This document shows positions 41,102 through 51,814 of a stretch of 64,000 nucleotides of DNA, one piece after another (position 1 is the stretch's first letter; each line of letters starts with the position of its first letter). The notes below the pieces were generated by a model. It was not told the origin of the DNA and did not search any database. It worked only from the letters and a program-made list of their open reading frames with translations. Both the position numbers and the translations under genes were made by a program. Source of the DNA: Candidatus Nitrosocosmicus sp. (GTDB lineage Archaea; Thermoproteota; Nitrososphaeria; Nitrososphaerales; Nitrososphaeraceae); the NCBI GenBank assembly GCA_031177355.1, contig JAPSGR010000004.1, positions 1-64,000 of the forward strand, written 5' to 3'.

Positions 41102-42664
41102 ATGGACTTCACAATTAATGAGGGAAGAAGAAATTTACCTGTTCCCCTATTAGTTGAAGCAGCTGTTTTAAATGAAGAAGGAAAATTGTCGACTACTGGG
41201 TCTTTATCTGTTAGGACAGGCAAGTTTACTGGTAGATCTCCTGACGATAAGTTTATCGTCAGAGACGAGATTACTACTAATACTGTTGATTGGGGTAAGA
41301 TCAATCATCCAATTTCTGAAGAACACTTTGACAGGATACAAAGTCGTATGACAAGATATATTTCTGAACAAAAGTTAGAAGAAAAATTGTATACTTTTGA
41401 CGGATATGTCGGAGCTGATAGATCTTTACAACTACCTATTAGAGTAATAACTGATAAAGCATGGCATTGTCTATTTGCCACACAAATATTTATAAACGCC
41501 TCCCGAAACAAATTATTAGATTTTAAGCCAGAATTCACCCTTTTATCACTAAACGATTTTGCCTCACTTCCAAACGTGGAAGGTACTAATTCTGATACTT
41601 TTATTATTATTAATTTTAAAAAGAAGTTGATTTTGATGGGTTCTACCTCATATGCAGGTGAGATAAAAAAATCAATGTTTTCTGTGATGAATTTCATACT
41701 GCCAAAAAAAGGCGTCTTTCCAATGCACTGTTCAACAAATTTAGGAACTGACGGGAGATCGGCATTATTTTTTGGCTTATCTGGTACGGGAAAAACTACC
41801 CTTTCTGCTGACGAAAATCGTCGATTGGTGGGCGATGATGAACATGGATGGTCCAATTCCGGCATATTCAATTTTGAGGGTGGTTGTTATGCTAAATGTA
41901 TAAATTTAAATAAAGAAAAAGAGCCTCAAATATGGAACGCAATAAAGTTTGGTTCAGTAATGGAAAATGTAGTAATTGATCACATTTCAAGAGAACCAGA
42001 TTTTACCGATGGTAGCCTAACAGAAAATACTCGTGTAGTATATCCATTGGGTTTTATTCCTGGCGCAGTCATTCCAAGTGTATGTGGACATCCCTCTGTT
42101 GTAATATTTCTTACTGCTGATGCCTTTGGAGTCCTACCTCCAATATCAAAGCTGTCAAAGGAAGGTGCAATGTATCATTTTATGTCTGGTTATACAAGTA
42201 AATTGGCAGGAACTGAGAGAGGAATCACCGAACCGAAAGAAACTTTTTCACAATGTTTTGGAGCCCCATTTATGCCACTAAAAGCTGCAGAATATGCAAA
42301 ATTATTGGGTGAAAAGATAACCGAACACAGTTCTAAAGTATACCTTATAAACACAGGGTGGTCTGGAGGACCTTATGGAATAGGTAAAAGGATAGATTTG
42401 AACTATACCAGACTAATGGTCTCAGCTGCTATCAAAGGCCAATTGGAAAAGAGCTCTTACGATACGCATGATATCTTTAACCTTCAATATCCCACTTCTT
42501 GCGATGGCGTTCCATCAATTTTGTTAAACCCCAGAAATACCTGGCACGATAAAAATCAATATGATTTTTCGGCCAAAAGACTAGCCAGATTATTTATCAA
42601 TAATTTTAAAAAATTTGAACCCATAGATGAAGAAATAATAAAAGCTGGGCCTCATTTAAATTAA
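41102..42664 (+). CDS. pckA: Phosphoenolpyruvate carboxykinase (ATP)
   Basis: FFGLSGTGKTTLSADENRRLVGDDEHGW, YTSKLAGTERG, NTGWSGGPYGIGKRI. Confidence 0.97.
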   Translation: MDFTINEGRRNLPVPLLVEAAVLNEEGKLSTTGSLSVRTGKFTGRSPDDKFIVRDEITTNTVDWGKINHPISEEHFDRIQSRMTRYISEQKLEEKLYTFDGYVGADRSLQLPIRVITDKAWHCLFATQIFINASRNKLLDFKPEFTLLSLNDFASLPNVEGTNSDTFIIINFKKKLILMGSTSYAGEIKKSMFSVMNFILPKKGVFPMHCSTNLGTDGRSALFFGLSGTGKTTLSADENRRLVGDDEHGWSNSGIFNFEGGCYAKCINLNKEKEPQIWNAIKFGSVMENVVIDHISREPDFTDGSLTENTRVVYPLGFIPGAVIPSVCGHPSVVIFLTADAFGVLPPISKLSKEGAMYHFMSGYTSKLAGTERGITEPKETFSQCFGAPFMPLKAAEYAKLLGEKITEHSSKVYLINTGWSGGPYGIGKRIDLNYTRLMVSAAIKGQLEKSSYDTHDIFNLQYPTSCDGVPSILLNPRNTWHDKNQYDFSAKRLARLFINNFKKFEPIDEEIIKAGPHLN

Positions 42665-42735
42665 TTTTTTACTAAAACGTGATAAAATTTATAAAATTAA
42701 TTTTCATAAAATTGATTAATTTTGTACAATCGATG

Positions 42736-42864
42736 TAGCCCGGAGCAGATTCGAACTGCTGTCTCCAGGTTTCTTTTCTATAAGATCCAGAGCCTGAAAT
42801 CCTTAGTCCTTTTATGGAGTTTGACCGCTAGATTCGGCACCATTGATTCTGGTTCGACCGGGCT
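42736..42864 (-). tRNA. tRNA-Gln (CUG), interrupted; anticodon-loop intron (~16 nt) plus ~40 nt of extra D-arm sequence
   Basis: AGCCCGG/CCGGGCT acceptor, A73, T-arm AGCAG TTCGAAT CTGCT, anticodon stem TCAGG/CCTGG around CTCTGG..., TAGCGGTCAA D-loop; 129 nt against ~73 expected. Confidence 0.75.
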
Positions 42865-42956
42865 TCACGAGCTACAATTGTAGATTCTGTGTTCCTTTAT
42901 TTTATTTTATCTGTAATTAAAATGGAATGCATAAAATAACAAATATTCGTCTCTAA

Positions 42957-43304
42957 TTATTTTTTGGTGTTGATTTCTCTGATTACAGTTCCATAGTCTA
43001 GTCGAGTTTTCTTTCTCATATATGGAATTAATTTATAATGAATAGAATAGATATTCTTTTCACGAACTACGATTCCTTTAACTAAAAGTGATACAAAGCC
43101 GCCTGCAATTTTGGATGATACAATCTCTTTGTCATGGCAGACAATATCCCTTTTCTTGTGATACTCTTGCAATGTAAAGTAATTTCTGTTAACCTCTAGT
43201 ATTAACGGCCAGATGACATATTCCCAAACTAAACGACGATTCTCCGTGGATGAAGCGTGTTTTCCTTTCCTTTTTTCCTTTTGTTTATAGTTTTCCAATG
43301 TCAT
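42957..43304 (-). CDS. Hypothetical basic protein
   Basis: 115 aa ORF. Confidence 0.5.
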   Translation of the reverse strand: MTLENYKQKEKRKGKHASSTENRRLVWEYVIWPLILEVNRNYFTLQEYHKKRDIVCHDKEIVSSKIAGGFVSLLVKGIVVREKNIYSIHYKLIPYMRKKTRLDYGTVIREINTKK

Positions 43305-43383
43305 TTTCTTTATTTTTTAGTCGTTATGATTAGAATTAACATCATAGTCACATTTAAACAACCGGGTTTATAATTCTACATAC

Positions 43384-44127
43384 ATGACCCCTGTTGATAG
43401 GGAATCTAAAAAAGTTAACGAAATTTTAATTGCTTTAGAAAACCTTTCAAAAAATTGGAAAATTGATCCTGTTGTCCGTGATATGCATCTTGGACTCCGC
43501 TCTGATGTTAAGGACTATATTATAAAAGTAAACCAGATCACATATCATATCCCTTATCTACCGGAGACTTCTGATTTTTTGAAATGGGATTGCTTTTGGC
43601 CTGAATGTCACAATTGCTGTGATAGACAAGGGCGATTACCTCTAACATCTAAGGATGTGTCAGTGATTTCAAAAAAATTAGGATATCCGAATCGCTCAGA
43701 ATTCCTCAAGAGTGAAACTTATGTTTCAACATGGGAGAGCCCTTCAAGCACTTCCAAAAATGATTCTCAAATCATAACTACCCTTACTATGGTAAATCTC
43801 AAGCGAAAGAAAAATGAAAGCGAGATTGATAACGGAAAACCGATTTCATGTCGTTTTCTAGATGGATGTGGGTCTTGCGAAATTAATTCGTCAAAGCCGG
43901 GAGTCTGTTGGTTATATCCATTTTTTTCTTGGAGCCAGAATGAAAATAATCGAGTATCAGTTCATGCTTCTTATCAATTAACAGGCGATTGTCCTGGATT
44001 TTCTCTAACGAAAAATTTAGAGGATATCATGCCTACGCTGCTTAACTATTCAGCAATAATATATAACTATACTATGAATGTAAATACGACTTTACGTGAA
44101 GGCTTAGCAAGAATAGATATGGCATAA
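43384..44127 (+). CDS. YkgJ-like cysteine-cluster protein
   Basis: FLKWDCFWPECHNCCDRQGRLPLTSKDV, CRFLDGCGSCEINSSKPGVCWLYPF. Confidence 0.8.
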   Translation: MTPVDRESKKVNEILIALENLSKNWKIDPVVRDMHLGLRSDVKDYIIKVNQITYHIPYLPETSDFLKWDCFWPECHNCCDRQGRLPLTSKDVSVISKKLGYPNRSEFLKSETYVSTWESPSSTSKNDSQIITTLTMVNLKRKKNESEIDNGKPISCRFLDGCGSCEINSSKPGVCWLYPFFSWSQNENNRVSVHASYQLTGDCPGFSLTKNLEDIMPTLLNYSAIIYNYTMNVNTTLREGLARIDMA

Positions 44128-44142
44128 TAAAAAATATGAAAA

Positions 44143-44769
44143 TCAATTATTTTTTGATTTTTCGTATCTGTCGTTAACGTCTTGCCAGTTAACTAGGTTC
44201 CACCAGGCATTGACATAGTCTGGCCTCTTATTTTGATACTTAAGATAATATGCATGTTCCCATACGTCACACCCTAGCAATGGTATCAATCGTTCTGTCC
44301 TGGGACTGGTTTGATTCGGCATAGATTTGTAATCTACCTTGTTATTAGATGGATCAAATACCAACCATCCCCAACCACTACCTTGAATTGCTACAGTACT
44401 TGCTGTAAATTTTTCTTTAAAATTTGCAAAACTACCAAATGTATTATTGATCGCATCTGCTATTGGTCCCTGGGGTTCTCCTCCACCATTGGGGGTCATA
44501 TTATTCCAAAAAATCCTGTGGTTATCAAATCCCCCTCCATTGAAGTTAATTGCACCCTTGACATCACTTGGTACCTCATTCAAATTACTCAAGATTTCTA
44601 TGATATCCTTATTCTGAATCTCTTCTGAACATTTTTCAAGTGCGGCGTTCAAATTATTTGTATATGTTTGGTGATGTTTAGTATAATGGATTTCCATCGT
44701 CTTTGCATCAATATGCGGTTCTAATGCGTCAAAATTGTACGGAAGTGGTGGTAATTCATATTTACTCAT
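44143..44769 (-). CDS. sod: Superoxide dismutase (Fe/Mn)
   Basis: YELPPLPYNFDALEPHIDAKTMEIHYTKHHQTYTNNLN, GSGWGWLVFD, DVWEHAYYLKYQNKRPDYVNAWW. Confidence 0.97.
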   Translation of the reverse strand: MSKYELPPLPYNFDALEPHIDAKTMEIHYTKHHQTYTNNLNAALEKCSEEIQNKDIIEILSNLNEVPSDVKGAINFNGGGFDNHRIFWNNMTPNGGGEPQGPIADAINNTFGSFANFKEKFTASTVAIQGSGWGWLVFDPSNNKVDYKSMPNQTSPRTERLIPLLGCDVWEHAYYLKYQNKRPDYVNAWWNLVNWQDVNDRYEKSKNN

Positions 44770-44929
44770 TAATTAGTTTTGAAAATAAAACCTTTTATCC
44801 TTTTCCATTTATTTGGATTCAATGAGGTTGGCTCATATTTTTTATTATGCTGTGTAATAAGCAAACCACCACCCGTTCTATCTACTAATCGGAAACATAT
44901 TTATTTATTCCAAGTAAAATAACGATATT

Positions 44930-45355
44930 ATGGTAATCAATAGTGATCTCCTTGAACAACGTAAGAAAATTTCAGAGCATAGGCCGAAATTTAAGAGACA
45001 AGAAAGTTGGAGATATAAAAGACTGGCCGTTAACTGGAGAAAACCTAAGGGAATTGATAATAAGATGAGACTCCAAGTTTCCGGTGTACCCGCTTTAGTT
45101 AAAATTGGCTATCGTGGGCCTAAGGCTTCTAGAGGTTTACACCCATCTGGCTATGTTGATAACCTAGTTCATAACGTTAATGATTTATTAAAATTAGATA
45201 ATACAAAAGATGCTGCACGCATTGCACACACTGTAGGCAATAAAAAAAGATTGGAGATAGTATCAAAGGCCCAATCACTTGGAATTAAAATATTAAATGG
45301 GAGAAAAACTGAATCAAAATCTAATAAAGAAGTTGTGACTCAGGAACAAAAATAG
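44930..45355 (+). CDS. rpl32e: Ribosomal protein L32e
   Basis: FKRQESWRYKRLAVNWRKPKGIDNKMRLQ, VKIGYRGPKASRGLHPSGY. Confidence 0.95.
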   Translation: MVINSDLLEQRKKISEHRPKFKRQESWRYKRLAVNWRKPKGIDNKMRLQVSGVPALVKIGYRGPKASRGLHPSGYVDNLVHNVNDLLKLDNTKDAARIAHTVGNKKRLEIVSKAQSLGIKILNGRKTESKSNKEVVTQEQK

Positions 45356-45364
45356 GCGATTAAA

Positions 45365-45811
45365 ATGGTTGTAAATATTCACAAAAAAAGAGAGCTAGCA
45401 TCACGAATTCTTGGTGTTGGGGTGAATAGGATTCGATTTGAACCAGATAAGTTAGATGATGTAGCTGATTCTATTACAAGGGAGAATATTAGATCTCTAA
45501 TAAATAGTGGGTCAATTTGGACAGCAAACGTTAAGGGTACTTCAAGAGGAAGGACAAGGTCAAAGCTTGAAACTAAAAAGAAACATGGTACCGGGCCCGG
45601 TTCAAAAAAGGGAAAAAAAACCGCACGTGTTGGTAAGAAAGAGGTGTATGTTATTAAGGTACGATCTATGCGAAAGCATTTGAAAATATTAAAAGAAAGA
45701 AAGGATATAACCAATGAACAGTTTTGGGCTTTATATAAGAAGGTTAATGGTGCACAGGTTCGTTCGTTGTCCCATTTAAGAGAATTGGTGAAAATCGCAA
45801 AAGCTCATTAA
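45365..45811 (+). CDS. rpl19e: Ribosomal protein L19e
   Basis: KKRELASRILGVGVNRIRFEPDKLDDVADSITRENIRSLI, GPGSKKGKKTAR. Confidence 0.95.
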   Translation: MVVNIHKKRELASRILGVGVNRIRFEPDKLDDVADSITRENIRSLINSGSIWTANVKGTSRGRTRSKLETKKKHGTGPGSKKGKKTARVGKKEVYVIKVRSMRKHLKILKERKDITNEQFWALYKKVNGAQVRSLSHLRELVKIAKAH

Positions 45812-45846
45812 TATTATCTTAATTTATGTAAATGCCGCATCATATA

Positions 45847-46299
45847 TTAGAATCTGCAAAAACAAAATTTTAAAATTTCGTAAAGCCTTGGAACAAACTC
45901 GTACTCGTCTAACTCGTATGAGCTTATCCATCTAAACTCGGTATGTTCCCAATTTAATATGACATCTCTTGTGGTTGCTAAAAAATAAAATGGTTGTATT
46001 AATAGAGTTAGGTCTGGCTTGATATTCACCGTAATTTGATCTAATATTTTGTCCAGTATCAGTTCATTTCTATTTATTTTTGTTTCTTCATAAATTTCAA
46101 ACAAGGCCCGCGAAAGTAAATCTTCGGAAGATTCGAGATATCCGCTAATTCCTGCCCAAACATTTTGCATTGTCTTTGTAGACGGACTTCTTTTCAAAAT
46201 TAAGATTTTGTTGCCATTTCTTAAGACGGAGGTAACAGTCAAATAAGTCTTATTTTGCTTCTTGATCATCTTTTCTACCAGGTCTATATCATATTTCAT
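45847..46299 (-). CDS. NUDIX hydrolase
   Basis: GYLESSEDLLSRALFEIYEETKI Nudix box. Confidence 0.85.
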   Translation of the reverse strand: MKYDIDLVEKMIKKQNKTYLTVTSVLRNGNKILILKRSPSTKTMQNVWAGISGYLESSEDLLSRALFEIYEETKINRNELILDKILDQITVNIKPDLTLLIQPFYFLATTRDVILNWEHTEFRWISSYELDEYEFVPRLYEILKFCFCRF

Positions 46300-46420
46300 T
46301 ATAAGGCAACAAGTAATGAACTTGTTGCTCTTTTTCGATTTGCTCGACGTTGTCTTACCTTTGCTAAAACCATATAGTGAAAATCCTAATTAAAATTTAT
46401 ATGTGAATTATGTTGCTGAT

Positions 46421-47347
46421 TTAAACAAAATTAATCGTTAAACATTCATCTTCTGAAATTGATATCAGTCGGTGTTTTTCCGAACCTAACGACTTTTTAT
46501 CAAAATAAATGTCTGTAACTTGCTCGATAGATTTACCTCTCATCTGATTCAGCATGTTCTTATCGATAAAGCGTAGGTTATGCTTGCTTGCAATTGAAGC
46601 AAAAGCAACATCTGATGAAATAATAAGTTTATTAAACTTCTCAGAATAGTGATTTCCTCCTAGACCAATAGCAATCTTTGAAGTTTTTTTTGCTTGATAC
46701 TTGCTTTTCTGCTCGATTGTTTGTAGTAAGCATTTACATACAAGTGAGGCAGTCAATCTATTTTCCCATTCTTCGTCTGATGATCCTATTTCAACAAACA
46801 TTATGGGATTAGTCGATGACGTAGGGCCATGGTGAGTTGCTTCAATAGTCAAATCATACTGCTGAAGATCACTCTTCATGCCAACAAGGTTTTTCATATA
46901 TTCTTTTTGAAACGTAGGATAAGCAATCCCCAATTCAAATGGACTTCCTCCAAGGGAATTACTGCTGGAAAAATTTCCTGTAAAATGTGAAGTTAGAGCT
47001 GGTAGTTTGCTCTTTGAGGCATGTTTAGATAGAAAAATCAATAAACTCCTCTCAGAGACTAGTTCATCAAGGTTAGGCAGACTCACCAGTTCATGGTCTA
47101 ATGATAATAAATCAATATTCTCATACTTTTTTGACTTGAAAACTTCATATCCTATCGAAGACTCAGGTGTTATTTGGTTGAGTTTATCTTTGTAATTTCT
47201 TCTAAATTCGTGGGAATAACTTGAGGTCAATATAGTAAAACCCTCATGTTCCATCAGATAATCTCTCATTGTGCAACTAGCTTTATCTTTAGAAGAGGCC
47301 AGCAAGACGTATTTCATTATCGCCAAAAAAATCATGTTATCTGTCAA
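46421..47347 (-). CDS. dtdA: Archaeal D-aminoacyl-tRNA deacylase
   Basis: LIFLSKHASKSKLPALTSHFTGNFS, TIEATHHGPTSSTNPIMFVEIGSSDEEW, IGLGGNHYSEKF. Confidence 0.94.
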   Translation of the reverse strand: MTDNMIFLAIMKYVLLASSKDKASCTMRDYLMEHEGFTILTSSYSHEFRRNYKDKLNQITPESSIGYEVFKSKKYENIDLLSLDHELVSLPNLDELVSERSLLIFLSKHASKSKLPALTSHFTGNFSSSNSLGGSPFELGIAYPTFQKEYMKNLVGMKSDLQQYDLTIEATHHGPTSSTNPIMFVEIGSSDEEWENRLTASLVCKCLLQTIEQKSKYQAKKTSKIAIGLGGNHYSEKFNKLIISSDVAFASIASKHNLRFIDKNMLNQMRGKSIEQVTDIYFDKKSLGSEKHRLISISEDECLTINFV

Positions 47348-47445
47348 AATTTAATTGTTGTTTCATAGTGCATCTCAGATTATCCATCATTTTCTCGTTA
47401 TAAACTTATAAATTCCAAAACAGATACAAATATTGATTCTATTAA

Positions 47446-48192
47446 ATGCCTAAAGACCTCCAATACGACGAAGAAGACCTGGACCTGCTAGACCTTAATA
47501 CCGATATTAGTGATAAAAATTCTGACAATAATGATACCAATTCCAATGATATAGAAAGTTTTAGTGAGTCTGAAGTCAGAAATCAGCGAAAACTTTCAAA
47601 GAAAGGCAATGGTAACGATAAGATTAATGCGAAGTCAAACTCAAAAAACAAAGACAATCAAACTAATCAATATTCTAATTCTAAAAATGATCTTGATAAA
47701 GCCAATGTATTAGAAAATGATTCTAACAACTTGACGAGTGAAAATGATGATGATTCAAAATTCTTCGTAGTGAGGGTAGCCGGGGGACAAGAAAGTATGA
47801 TTGCATCAATGCTTCAAACTCGACTAAATACTAAAAAGATTGAAGGTATTTACTCTGTATTATTTCTTGAAAACTTCAAGGGATATGTTATAGTTGAAGC
47901 TATTGATTCTAACATTGCATATGAAGCACTGCACGGAATTCGACATATCCGGGGCCAAATCAGAGGCGAGCTTCCATTTAAAGATCTGGAAGGTTACTTG
48001 ATAAAGAAACCCGTGGTAACTGAATTAACAATAGACGATACCGTAGAAATTATTGCAGGACCTTTTAAGTCCATGAAAGCCAAAATAACGAGGGTTGACT
48101 ATGAAAAACAGGAGGCAACAGTAGTGCTATTGGATTCTCCATATCAAATTCCTGTTACGGTTGACGCAAATTATCTTAAAAAATCTTTATAG
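47446..48192 (+). CDS. spt5: Transcription elongation factor Spt5 with acidic, Asn/Ser-rich N-terminal extension
   Basis: NGN domain from KFFVVRVAGGQESMIASMLQTR, KOW VEIIAGPFKSMKAKITRVDYEKQEATVVL. Confidence 0.94.
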   Translation: MPKDLQYDEEDLDLLDLNTDISDKNSDNNDTNSNDIESFSESEVRNQRKLSKKGNGNDKINAKSNSKNKDNQTNQYSNSKNDLDKANVLENDSNNLTSENDDDSKFFVVRVAGGQESMIASMLQTRLNTKKIEGIYSVLFLENFKGYVIVEAIDSNIAYEALHGIRHIRGQIRGELPFKDLEGYLIKKPVVTELTIDDTVEIIAGPFKSMKAKITRVDYEKQEATVVLLDSPYQIPVTVDANYLKKSL

Positions 48193-48233
48193 AGTTATAA
48201 ATGGATCTAGTATAAGATAGGACGTAATAATCT

Positions 48234-48716
48234 ATGAGTGAAAAGAAAGTCGTAAACGCATTAGTTAGTGGAGGAGAAGCGAGTGCAGGTCCCCCTTTAG
48301 GGCCGGCGCTTGGACCTTTGGGAATTAATATTCTTCAGGTAGTAAATACTATTAACGAAAAAACTAAAGATTTTCCGGGAATGAAAGTTCCAGTGAAAGT
48401 CGAAGTCGATTCTGAGACCAAGCAATTTACAGTTGAGGTTGGAATTCCACCTACAGCTGCTTTAATTTTTAAAGAATCTGGTATTAACAAAGGATCAGGT
48501 ACAGCGGGAACAAATTTTGTAGGAAATATCTCTATGGATAGTATAGTCAAGATTTCTAAGATGAAATTAGACGTGTCCTATGCTCAATCAACAAAATCAT
48601 CTGCAAAGGAAATTATAGGTACATGTCTTAGTTTGGGAGTCAAGGTTGAAGATAAAGTAGCAAATGAAATTTATGATGATGTCAACTCTGGAAAATATGA
48701 CTCTCTATTTTCATAA
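48234..48716 (+). CDS. rpl11: Ribosomal protein L11
   Basis: VNALVSGGEASAGPPLGPALGPLGINILQVVNTINEKTKDFPGMKVPV. Confidence 0.97.
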   Translation: MSEKKVVNALVSGGEASAGPPLGPALGPLGINILQVVNTINEKTKDFPGMKVPVKVEVDSETKQFTVEVGIPPTAALIFKESGINKGSGTAGTNFVGNISMDSIVKISKMKLDVSYAQSTKSSAKEIIGTCLSLGVKVEDKVANEIYDDVNSGKYDSLFS

Positions 48717-48799
48717 CATTGTCATTTTTTTATATTAATTTTTTTTGTTTAAGTAAGTTTAAAATATCCCAATAATAGCAAGTTAAATTATAATTTTAG

Positions 48800-50482
48800 G
48801 TGAATGATGTAAGTATGTCGATTCAAACAGGGTCAGCTGGCGGAATGCCGGTATTGATATTAAAGGAAGGAGCTAGTGAAACAAAAGGAAAGGAAGCACA
48901 GAAGAATAACATTAATGCAGCAAAGACAGTGGCAGAAATAGTAAGAACGAGTTTAGGTCCAAGAGGAATGGATAAAATGCTAGTAGATTCCCTTGGAGAT
49001 GTAACAATAACTAATGACGGAGCAACGATACTCAAAGAGATAGATGTTCAGCATCCTGCAGCAAAAATGATGGTAGAGATTAGTAAAGCCACCGATAACG
49101 AAGTAGGCGATGGAACAACTTCAGTTGTTGTTTTGGCCGGTTCATTGATAGAAAAAGCTGAGGAGTTGATTGCAAAGAATGTCCACCCAACTGTGATAGT
49201 CGATGGGTATAGAAAATGTGCCGTCAAATCAATTGAACTTTTGAATAATATAGCAATAAAGGTTACAAATAACGAGAAGGAACAATTGATTAAGATTGCA
49301 AAGACATCTATGCAAACTAAATTGGTTTCAAAGGAGTCAAATGATTTGGCAAATATAGTAGTTACAGCATCACAACAGGTGTCTGAAACATCTAATGGTT
49401 CTACTAAAGTAGATCTGGATGATATTAAAGTAGAAAAAAAATCTGGCGGCTCTATCAGGGATACTAAGCTTATCAGAGGTATAGTTTTAGATAAGGAGGT
49501 TGTCCACGGGGGTATGCCAAAGCGTGTAGATAAGGCTAAAATTGCATTGATTAATTCTGCTTTAGAGATTGAAAAAACCGAATTTGATGCAAAACTGAAT
49601 ATCACGTCTCCAGAACAGATGAAAAGATTTTTGGATGAGGAAAATATCATGCTCAAGTCAATGGTTGATAAAATAACAGGAACTGGTGCGAATGTTATTA
49701 TTTGTCAAAAAGGACTTGATGACATAGCACAGCATTACTTGGCAAAAGCTAATGTATTGACTGTCAGACGGGTAAAGGAAAGTGACATGACGAAGTTATC
49801 AAGGGCTACCGGAGCAAGAATTATCAATAATTTGGACGACCTGACCCCTAAAGATTTAGGTTCAGCAGATGTCGTTGAAGAAAGAAAAGTAGAGACAGAT
49901 AAGTGGGTATTTATAGAAGGCTGTAAGAATCCTAAATCTGTAACAATTTTAATCCGAGGTGGCTCTCAAAGAGTAGTAGATGAAGCAGAGCGTTCTATGC
50001 ATGATGCTTTAATGGTCACAAAGGATGTGTTAGAAAAACCATTCATAGTTGCAGGTGGTGGATCGCCTGAGGCATATGTATCAGGAAAGTTAAGGGAATG
50101 GACAAATACATTAACTGGAAGGGAACAATTAGCAGCTGAAAAATTCGCTGAGGCACTGGAAATTATTCCGATGACTCTAGCAGAAAATGCTGGAATGAAT
50201 CAAATCGATACATTGGCTGAATTGCGTTCTAAGCAGAACAAGGGTTCAAAATGGGCTGGAATCGATGCCCGAAATTCAAGAATAGCAGACATGTCTAAGA
50301 TTGAAATTTTTGAACCATTGTCTGTGAAGGAACAAATAATAAAGTCCGCTACCGAGGTTGCATCGATGTTGTTAAGAATTGATGATGTGATCGCTTCAAG
50401 CAAATCTGGTGGAATGGGTGGTGGTATGCCTCCAGGCGGCATGGGTGGTATGCCTCCAGGCGGCATGGACGGAATGATGTAA
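48800..50482 (+). CDS. Thermosome (group II chaperonin) subunit
   Basis: [61 protein letters not shown]-rich C-terminus. Confidence 0.97.
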   Translation: MNDVSMSIQTGSAGGMPVLILKEGASETKGKEAQKNNINAAKTVAEIVRTSLGPRGMDKMLVDSLGDVTITNDGATILKEIDVQHPAAKMMVEISKATDNEVGDGTTSVVVLAGSLIEKAEELIAKNVHPTVIVDGYRKCAVKSIELLNNIAIKVTNNEKEQLIKIAKTSMQTKLVSKESNDLANIVVTASQQVSETSNGSTKVDLDDIKVEKKSGGSIRDTKLIRGIVLDKEVVHGGMPKRVDKAKIALINSALEIEKTEFDAKLNITSPEQMKRFLDEENIMLKSMVDKITGTGANVIICQKGLDDIAQHYLAKANVLTVRRVKESDMTKLSRATGARIINNLDDLTPKDLGSADVVEERKVETDKWVFIEGCKNPKSVTILIRGGSQRVVDEAERSMHDALMVTKDVLEKPFIVAGGGSPEAYVSGKLREWTNTLTGREQLAAEKFAEALEIIPMTLAENAGMNQIDTLAELRSKQNKGSKWAGIDARNSRIADMSKIEIFEPLSVKEQIIKSATEVASMLLRIDDVIASSKSGGMGGGMPPGGMGGMPPGGMDGMM

Positions 50483-50583
50483 TCAAAAAATTCTAAATTT
50501 AAACATTTTTTGATTGCTACGTTAAATTTGTTTTCTTGTATATAATCAATATTCCAATAACATTATATTTGATTTTGATATAG

Positions 50584-50912
50584 TAAGGGTAGGGTAGGTA
50601 GGATCGGGGTGCTAGCCGTGCCCCATACCGGAAATCGGCTTTATGTCGGGATCAGTAACTATTAGGTAAATTCATGAATGGGAGGAAACCCGCTCATTCT
50701 TCTAGTATGAAATCATGCCGTATCGGATGGCTATGAGCAGCAAATTACACGAAGGTGTAATATTGACTGTGAATTGTTGAAATGGGTGAGGTCCGGGAGG
50801 GAGCAACCCTAAGGCATCGTAGCCGTGCTGTTACGTCTACGTGGTGGATTTAGGAGGATTTGAAAAGGGGCCTCTTGTTCATGTTGGTACTAGTAGGCTA
50901 CCCTACTTTGAC
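50584..50912 (+). ncRNA. SRP (7S) RNA
   Basis: 5' ..gtagggtag.. pairs with 3' ..ctaccctac..; cggggtgctagccgtgcccc helix 3/4 region; helix 8-like ggtgaggtccgggagggagcaaccctaaggcatc; long non-coding gap. Confidence 0.92.
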
Positions 50913-50988
50913 CTATCTAATTCTTCTGGAGGTTTTTTATTTGTCTGTGTTTAAAACGTCTTAAATCTATTTCCTTTAACCTGAATGT

Positions 50989-51351
50989 ATGGTTCAATCT
51001 AAATTCAAGGATACGAGAAATGAAGATAATTATAGTACAGGACAAAATAGATCAGACAAAGTTATTGATGAATCATCAACTTCATATGATAATAAGCAGT
51101 CTGAATTTGAAAGCGATGTTACTAAACTAATTAAGGAATCGATTGAGCGATCGATTCAACTAAATCGCACCAAACCTTTTGATACAACTAGTAAGCAGTT
51201 AACCAAAGTGACATTAAAGATAGTTAATGAATTGCCAAAAGTTGCAATAAAGACAGGCCATATTGCAATGAAAATGGCTTCGATAGGAAAAGAAAGTATT
51301 ATTTCTTTAAATGATCTCAAGAATAACCAGTATTTAAGAAAAAAAGAATAA
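50989..51351 (+). CDS. Hypothetical protein
   Basis: 120 aa ORF, polar N-terminus. Confidence 0.5.
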   Translation: MVQSKFKDTRNEDNYSTGQNRSDKVIDESSTSYDNKQSEFESDVTKLIKESIERSIQLNRTKPFDTTSKQLTKVTLKIVNELPKVAIKTGHIAMKMASIGKESIISLNDLKNNQYLRKKE

Positions 51352-51814
51352 CTATAAGTTCTTTTCAAATAACTTGGCTTGTTCGATACGAGAAATGAAT
51401 TATCATTTGTTTGACATTATTTTCTAGTGAACCCTTGAAGAAAATTCGTTCTTTATGCATGCGCGAACTTATTAAATTATAGACCATCATTTTATTGCTC
51501 TGAATAACATAATCACAACTTATCACTGATGGTTACTAATGTTATATTAATAGGTTATACGAAGGGATTTTTCGATCTATAATAACAATTTGTAATTGAA
51601 GTCAATTTGAGACAGCTATAGGTGAAATATATAATTTAAATAATTGATATTTTGCTGCTTTTATTATATATGACACGAACCCATTTGAGTGGAAATAGGA
51701 GTTATATGATTTAGGCCTTAATTTGCAATATCAAAAACATTTAATTATAAAAAATATATACAACTATCTGGTGAAATTGTTATAAATTTTAATTAGTTTA
51801 ATTTTGTTGGTTTT

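Noticed and set aside
41305-41871. 188-aa antisense ORF inside pckA
   Set aside because: Shadow ORF opposite the conserved PEPCK sequence.
49048-49656. 202-aa antisense ORF inside the thermosome gene
   Set aside because: Lies opposite a strongly conserved chaperonin CDS; composition (Ser/Thr/Ile/Phe-rich) is that of a shadow ORF.
50580-50930. GC-richer block considered as an rRNA fragment or foreign insertion
   Set aside because: Terminal complementarity and helix-8-like motif identify it as SRP RNA.
51352-51814. 460-bp AT-rich gap upstream of the TerY-P-like triad considered as a hidden gene or ncRNA
   Set aside because: No ORF, tRNA-like or obvious stem structure found by eye; probably promoter/intergenic, though RNA-seq would be needed to exclude an sRNA.
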